Assembly (NCBI RefSeq): GCF_041956535.1
Contig: NW_027192217.1
Coordinates: forward strand, 178,196-242,195
From: Calcarisporiella thermophila CBS 279.70
Taxonomy: Eukaryota > Calcarisporiellomycota
Direction: 5' to 3'
Length of the DNA stretch: 64,000 nucleotides
Shown here: positions 58,182-64,000 of the stretch, piece by piece
Layout: the number at the start of each line of letters is the position of its first letter
Numbering within the stretch: position 1 is the first letter of the stretch
The notes under the pieces: generated by a model
Databases searched by the model: none
What the model was told of the DNA's origin: nothing
What the model saw: only the letters and a program-made list of their open reading frames with translations
Program-made: the position numbers and the translations under genes

Positions 58182-59558
58182 ATGAATGCTGTAAGAACCA
58201 TCAAAGCTGTACTTATCGATCTCAGTGGGACACTTCATATTGACAAAAAGGTGGTAGATTCTACTTCTATTTACAAGAACACTTTATTTTTAACACATTT
58301 ATTTCTAGCCGATAGAAGGAGCAATTGAGGGGCTAAAGAAACTAAGGAGTTCGGGAATTCCTGTAATTTTAGCATTACTCGAGTTTTTCGTTTAATTATC
58401 TGTCAGCTAATTCTCATTTTATTATTTTTTATAGTTCAGGTGCTTATTATTTGTATCCTGGAATTAGTGAATAACTATTTAAAATGTAACATAATATTAT
58501 TTTCAGGTTCTGTACGAATACAACCAAGGAAAGTACGCAGAGTTTACTTAAAAAATTGAACTCCATCGGATTCGAAGTACACCATCACGAGGTATTGTCC
58601 TATAACTTTTAATTGTATATTGTGTACATTTCAACATATTTTGTCTAATAAGTTATTTTTACTCGTATGATAGTTGTTCACTTCGCTGAGTGCCTGTAAG
58701 AACATCATTCTCACACAAGGCTTAAGGTAGAGCACTTTTATCCTATAGCATATTTTTCGTTTCAATTGTAGCATTTATTATCTAGGCCACTATTGCTTTT
58801 AAATGATGAGGCTCTGGAAGATTTTCATGATGTACCTTCCAATGGTCCATATGACTCTGTAGTAGTTGGACTCAGCCCCAGCAAATTTAATTACGAGACA
58901 CTTAATCAAGCTTTTCGCATTTTACTTGACGATAAAGCTCAGCTTATCGCAGTTCACAAAGCCCGCTATTTTGCAGAGAGCGACGGTCTATCATTGGGGC
59001 CAGGCGCATTTGTTTCTGCTTTAGAATACTCGACAGGAAAAGTTGGAAAAATTGTTGGAAAGCCAGGTGCGTTTATAGATTTATCTTGACCAACATAAAT
59101 TAGCTTGATTTATAGCTTCTTATTCTAGAAAAAAGTTTCTTCGAGATTGCCATAAAAGACCTGTGAGCTTATCGAGAGTTGATAAATTATGCCTAAAAAT
59201 CAGGCTCACTCTTGGAATTTGCTTAGGGATTGTCTGGATTCCCCGGAGAATGTGGTTGTCATCGGAGATGATATACATGCTGACTTAGGAGGCAGGTGCA
59301 AGAATTGATAATCAACAATTCAATGTTAATGCTAACATTTGAATTTAAAGGCGGTGCAAAGGAGCTAGGTCTAATTCGCTATCTTGGTAAATACCTTACG
59401 TATATTCACCCTTATATTTATGCTTACCCTGTCGATCATTTCTACTAGTGCGGACGGGAAAATATCGCAAAGGAGACGAGAATAAATTTGAAGGAGTGGA
59501 CGGAGTTTTTGAAAATTTTGGCCAAGTGGTTGAACATATTATACAAACGAATAAATAG
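58182..59558 (+). CDS. HDHD2: HAD-family phosphatase, HDHD2-like
   Basis: Haloacid dehalogenase hydrolase of the NagD/HDHD2 type; the physiological substrate is not established. Ten exons (58182-58250, 58309-58362, 58435-58439, 58507-58591, 58674-58726, 58786-59066, 59129-59162, 59227-59291, 59351-59386, 59449-59558) sum to 263 residues, against about 259 in human HDHD2. Motif I is IDLSGTLHI, with the second Asp replaced by Ser as in HDHD2, motif II is CTNTTKES, the motif III lysine is in VGKPEKSFF, and motif IV is VVVIGDDIHADLGG. Exon 3 is just five bases (TTCAG), and the eighth intron must use a GC donor to keep the frame, giving one extra Gly in a GGGAKELG stretch. If motif I Ser is correct, catalysis may be weak, as discussed for animal members. 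Confidence 0.88.
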
Positions 59559-59980
59559 TATTCGATGTATTGTTCTCTCTACAATAACACTTAATTTCGA
59601 AATCATAATCTCAATCATATGAATAAAATGTAGAAAGGCTCTCCTTTGATTCTATTCACTACGGCTCATCACTCCTTCCTTGTCTACGAGTGCATTTGTA
59701 TAGTTGTGACACTCCATCCACACTCCAACACTTACTAGAGCACTGTATCACATAAAGAATAGCGGATAGGTTTGATAACCCTTCTTCGTACATAGTGACG
59801 ATCTATCAATTGTGTATAGCACTAGTATAATGCAACAATTACAAAACTCGAATTCATTTTGCCAGAGATGGATCTCCCTCTCGGGTATTATTGGCCATGG
59901 GCCCAGTCCACATCTTCAAGTCTAGAACAACTTGAATTTAAATCTCGGCTCATGCAAAAGAAAAAGAAGGTGCACTTCTC

Positions 59981-60043
59981 CCTACAAAAAACCCGTCTGG
60001 TGAAAACTGCTAGAAAACGAATAGGAGCATGTAGAAAAGGTGG
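59981..60043 (+). repeat. Left arm of inverted repeat
   Basis: 63 bases beginning CCCTACAAAAAACCCG and ending GAAAAGGTG; partner is at 60806-60868 on the other strand. Confidence 0.85.
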
Positions 60044-60805
60044 AGGAGGTTCGCGATTCCCTATAATTTTTNNNNNNNNNNNNNNNNNNNNNNNNNNNNN
60101 NNNNNNNNNNNNNNNNNNNNNNNNNNNNNNNNNNNNNNNNNNNNNNNNNNNNNNNNNNNNNNNNNNNNNNNNNNNNNNNNNNNNNNNNNNNNNNNNNNNN
60201 NNNNNNNNNNNNNNNNNNNNNNNNNNNNNNNNNNNNNNNNNNNNNNNNNNNNNNNNNNNNNNNNNNNNNNNNNNNNNNNNNNNNNNNNNNNNNNNNNNNN
60301 NNNNNNNNNNNNNNNNNNNNNNNNNNNNNNNNNNNNNNNNNNNNNNNNNNNNNNNNNNNNNNNNNNNNNNNNNNNNNNNNNNNNNNNNNNNNNNNNNNNN
60401 NNNNNNNNNNNNNNNNNNNNNNNNNNNNNNNNNNNNNNNNNNNNNNNNNNNNNNNNNNNNNNNNNNNNNNNNNNNNNNNNNNNNNNNNNNNNNNNNNNNN
60501 NNNNNNNNNNNNNNNNNNNNNNNNNNNNNNNNNNNNNNNNNNNNNNNNNNNNNNNNNNNNNNNNNNNNNNNNNNNNNNNNNNNNNNNNNNNNNNNNNNNN
60601 NNNNNNNNNNNNNNNNNNNNNNNNNNNNNNNNNNNNNNNNNNNNNNNNNNNNNNNNNNNNNNNNNNNNNNNNNNNNNNNNNNNNNNNNNNNNNNNNNNNN
60701 NNNNNNNNNNNNNNNNNNNNNNNNNNNNNNNNNNNNNNNNNNNNNNNNNNNNNNNNNNNNNNNNNNNNNNNNNNNNNNNNNNNNNNNNNNNNNNNNNNNN
60801 NNNNN

Positions 60806-60868
60806 CACCTTTTCTACATGCTCCTATATGTTTTCTAGTAGTTTTCACCAGGAGAGTTTTTTGTAGGG
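60806..60868 (-). repeat. Right arm of inverted repeat
   Basis: Reverse complement of the left arm with six differences, starting directly after the run of Ns, so it may extend further into the gap. Confidence 0.85.
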
Positions 60869-61409
60869 TCTCTAGGGTGTAACAAATGCTTGATCTTCTT
60901 TTACTATAGGGAGTACGAAAATTTTTAAGATTTTCATATGATTAACTGCATGGTACTTTCTTGTGCAGATGTAATATAGTGCTAGAGTTTCAACCGGGCA
61001 TGAGGATAATCTATATATATGACCACAGAATAATACAAACAAACCTTTTGTGTACCAGGGTTGCTCCAGAAACTCGAAGCTTAATTCACATGTATATATA
61101 GTGGAGCAGGTTCTATTTATAGGTGGCAATTGAGATGTACTCAAGAGATATCCTTAGTACAGTGTTAGCACAGAGTTAACTTAAATGTGATAAGCATTCA
61201 CTCTATTCGGAGTACATCCACATATTGAATAAATTGCTACTAAATGTTTCTAAAGATTCGTGTTTAAGTGAATATATCTTTTTATGCGGTGTTACTTTTT
61301 ATTTTCCATAGATTATAAAAACATAGGCTAAATCACAAATCAATAAAATGTAGAAGGACAAATATGTTTCAGCAATTGTTATAAGTTAGTAGCTTTATTT
61401 TGGGAAATA

Positions 61410-63738
61410 CTAATTTTTGCGAAGTGCTGGATGTAGCAAGAATTCGTGCAGAGCCTTTCCGGCAGGTACCATTGGGTAAACATGCTCATTCTTTTCCACC
61501 TTGACTTCAAGCACAACAGGACCATCACGATATTCCAGGAACTCCTTCATTGCAGATCCAAGTTCTTTTTCTGCAGTAACGCGCATACCTTTCGCGCCCA
61601 TTGCCTCAGCCAGGAGTACAAAATCAGGGTTCACCATTGCAGTATGCGCGTGTCTTTTGTCATAAAAGATGTCTTGCCATTGCAGCACCATTCCTTGGAA
61701 ATCATTGTTGAGTAGCAACACTTTGACAGGGATGTTGAAGTGAACTGCGGTTGCTAGTTCCATCGCTGTCATACTAAAGGATCCATCGCCATCAATGTCA
61801 ACAACAATATGATCAGGTTTGGCCACTTGAGCACCAATAGCAGATGGGAGACCATAACCCATAGTGCCTAGGCCACCGGAGGTAATGAAGGTTCTCGGAT
61901 ACCTCCATCGGTAATGCTGAGCAGCCCACATTTGATGTTGACCGACACCAGTAGTGATAATGACTTTATCCTTGATAGGTTCGCATTGTCGATCGAGCTC
62001 CTCAATTACCTGCTGCGACTTAAGAAATGCTCCGGGAGCCGGCAAGTCATAGTGGAAAGGATACGCTTTTTTCCACCTAGAATTATAATTGAGTTTGAGA
62101 GTTTAAAATATTGATTCACTGTATCGGCTACTTACTCATTGATCTTTTCAAACCACTCTTTGCGTTGGTTTCCTTGTATCATTGGCAGTAGTTTAGCCAG
62201 ATTTTCTGTTACATCCCCTTCAATCGCTTCCGTGCTCTCAACAACCTTATTTATGTTTTTGGGCATGATTTCAAAGTGAATTATTCCACCGCGGCCTTGT
62301 TGGGCAGCTTGACGGGCTTCGGGAGCGAAAACTATAATAAAGAATCCAATATCAATAGACTGTAGTCAAGCAATAACAGAAAACTGAAAGTAGTTTACGT
62401 TTTAGGTTGCCAGTGACTCGATCGTCAAAACGAGCGCCGAGAGCAATGATCACATCAGCATGCTGCATTGCCAAATTTGCATACGCAGATCCGTGCATAC
62501 CAAGCATGTGCAGACTTTTTTCGTCTCGTTCATCGAATGCGCCAAGTCCTTGCAAAGTTGTAGTGACCGGAATATTACCCCGATTTGCGAGTTCTGCTAG
62601 CAATTTTGGACCATCAGGCGAAGCAAGGATGCCTTGACCAGCATATATGACGGGTCGCTTTGCGTTATTGATGAGTTTAGCAGAGCGATTAATGGAGGCT
62701 TCCCAGTGATTACTGTCGTATGCATGGAACGCTGAAGCAGCAGTATTGCTTGCGACTTTAGGAATTGAGGTTGTAGTCGGGATAGGCTTACGAAGGATAC
62801 TCGCAGTGACATCTTTTGGCAAGTCGACCAAAACTGGTCCCGGTCGTCCAGAAGTGGCAATCTCGAAAGCCTCATTAATTCGCCGAGGCAACTCTGCAAT
62901 GTCTTTGACCATGACATTCCACTAGGTTAAGTTGGTTTAAGTTAGTTTATTCTGATATTGCAGAATGAATAGAAAAATAGAAAAATACCTTAGTGCAAGA
63001 TCTGCTGATGCCGACAACGTCGGCCTCTTGGAAAGCATCGGTCCCAATGGCACTTGTCGGTACTTGTCCACAAAAAACAATCATAGGTGTGCCATCCGAC
63101 AATGCGTCCTGCATCGGAGTAATGACATTAGTAGCACCAGGTCCGGAAGTAACGAGTACAACACCAGGCTTTCCGCTAATGAATATTAAGTAAGTTGATG
63201 CGAGAATATTCAATTATTTATTATAAGAAACAAACCTAGCACGAGCGTAACCCTCAGCCATGTGTCCAGCACCTTGTTCATGTCGTGGCAAAATGAATTC
63301 AAAATGGGGTGATTTATATATAGCGTCAAACACCGGTAGAATTGCACCACCCGGATACCCAAAGACGTGCTTTACTCCATGTCTTGACATCATTTCATGA
63401 AATATTTGTCCACCAGTTAGTCCAACGAAAGAATCATCGTAAGGTTTTGGCTGCTTATTGCCAGACAGGGGATTTAGGGGGTAGAGGGGTGTTGCTGAAC
63501 GCTGGCCCGGTTGAGTTGAAGGTGTGAATGCTGGATCAGGTTGGTGACTAAAAAAAAATTGTCAGAATGACTGCGATAACACAATTAGGTGCATTGAGAA
63601 CTATCTGCAACTACTATACCTAACGGCCGAGCTTTTCCATCGTCTTGCTGCTGACAAGTATAGCGGGCGAGTGCGGGCAAAAAGGGTGCTTTTAGAATGA
63701 CATGCGATAGTTGAAAAGTTAGACATCATTTGTCTCAT
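61410..63738 (-). CDS. ILV2: Acetolactate synthase catalytic subunit, mitochondrial
   Basis: Thiamine-diphosphate enzyme for the first common step of valine, leucine and isoleucine synthesis. The first exon (to about 63617) is a mitochondrial presequence ([17 protein letters not shown]..., Arg-rich, no acids). The core follows: [28 protein letters not shown], the active-site Glu in [75 protein letters not shown], and the ThDP-binding [16 protein letters not shown] with [12 protein letters not shown] at the C-terminal end. At least six exons. All ThDP and FAD binding regions appear intact. Of three in-frame ATGs (63738, 63729, 63726) the first was taken. Confidence 0.96.
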
Positions 63739-64000
63739 TATGTTTTTATAATAAGAATTGATTTGGAAAAGAGAAGGGAAGTCGGTAGTGGTATATATGT
63801 TCCAAGAGATTAAAACTGAAAGCAAATGATGATAAGAGCAGAATATAAAGGGAAAAAAGGTCGAAAAGAATATAAAGTGAATCATATCAAAACAGACATA
63901 TCGATCCAATCACAATGAAGTTTATCACGTGCGCTTTTTTATACATTTGCCACTGATATTAACCCCCCGATAATTCAAGGAAATCTCAAACTCGAGGTTT
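63739..64000. promoter_or_regulatory. Upstream region of ILV2, window edge
   Basis: AT-rich, with no complete gene. A TATATA at 63793-63798 lies about 55 bases upstream of the start. No Gcn4-type TGACTC site was recognised. Confidence 0.35.

Larger units (their letters stand above)
59981..60868. mobile_element. Probable inverted-repeat element (MITE or DNA transposon) around assembly gap
   Basis: A 63-base sequence at 59981-60043, starting CCCTACAAAAAAC, recurs as its reverse complement at 60806-60868. The two arms match at 57 of 63 positions by eye. The interior is mostly undetermined. Terminal inverted repeats of this size around a sub-kilobase interior fit a MITE or a small DNA transposon, and the palindromic nature would explain why assembly failed. 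Direct duplications at the ends are weak (TCT on both sides), so the family is not assigned. A TA inside the arms (CCC-TA-CAAAA) would also allow a Tc1/mariner reading. Confidence 0.55.
59559..61409. other. Intergenic between convergent genes with assembly gap
   Basis: 3' sequences of the HDHD2 and ILV2 genes. The centre is a run of 734 undetermined bases (60072-60805) with inverted repeats at its edges, described separately. Frames that run through the Ns are meaningless. The remaining bases are AT-rich and show no gene. Confidence 0.5.

Noticed and set aside
59859-60866. Open frames running through the block of Ns
   Set aside because: They consist mainly of undetermined residues and only reflect the inverted-repeat arms.

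Overview
The window is nuclear DNA of a filamentous-type fungus. It is gene-dense: 28 protein-coding genes are read here. Introns are mostly 50-90 nt GT-AG, spacers are AT-rich, and the families are typically fungal (Zn2Cys6 regulator, C-5 sterol desaturase, acetolactate synthase, NOT3/5). The genes are more intron-rich than is usual in yeasts. The window also holds an augmin subunit (HAUS3) and an EBP-type sterol isomerase, both absent from model yeasts, so an early-diverging or otherwise non-yeast fungus is the most likely source. This placement is inference. No rRNA, tRNA or CRISPR array was found.

Layout. 0-8 kb: HAUS3 (-), ERG3 sterol C-5 desaturase (+) and a mitochondrial carrier with an unusual N-terminal extension (+). 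8.5-14.3 kb: a RING-H2 membrane protein (-), a tail-anchored coiled-coil protein carrying SxIP motifs (-), and an RPA-interacting protein (+). 15-19 kb: a secreted LPMO-like protein without the catalytic histidine (+) and glutamate-cysteine ligase (+). 19.6-26.3 kb: NOT3/5 (-), an Hst-type sirtuin (-) and an HP1-like chromodomain protein (+), the last two divergent. 27.7-38.5 kb: a small secreted protein (+), thioredoxin (-), a PPR protein (+), a full-length ABCB transporter (-), and a divergent Zn2Cys6 regulator (+). 38.5-42.3 kb: a GC-rich island followed by a homeobox gene (+). 43-47.2 kb: eEF2 (-) and PPCDC (+). 48-53.4 kb: QRI7 (+), EBP (-), a p24 cargo receptor (-) and hexokinase (+). 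53.5-59.6 kb: RPS9 (-), RPL21 (+), NDC80 (-) and an HDHD2-like phosphatase (+). 60-64 kb: an assembly gap flanked by inverted repeats, then acetolactate synthase ILV2 (-).

Most genes are unlinked housekeeping genes. Some neighbours make functional sense: the sirtuin and HP1 genes (both heterochromatin factors) share a 313-bp promoter region; RPS9 and RPL21 are divergent; the ABC transporter and Zn2Cys6 factor are divergent; and two late ergosterol steps (ERG3 and EBP) occur in the same window. The most unusual signals are a tandemly duplicated 19-nt last exon in eEF2, the SxIP-bearing membrane-anchored protein, the inactivated LPMO-like protein, a 5-nt microexon plus a GC-AG intron in the HDHD2 gene, and the inverted repeat around the gap. 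Gene models were spliced by eye. Exon sums were checked to be in frame for most genes, but not for HAUS3, NOT3/5, RPS9, NDC80, ILV2 and PPCDC.
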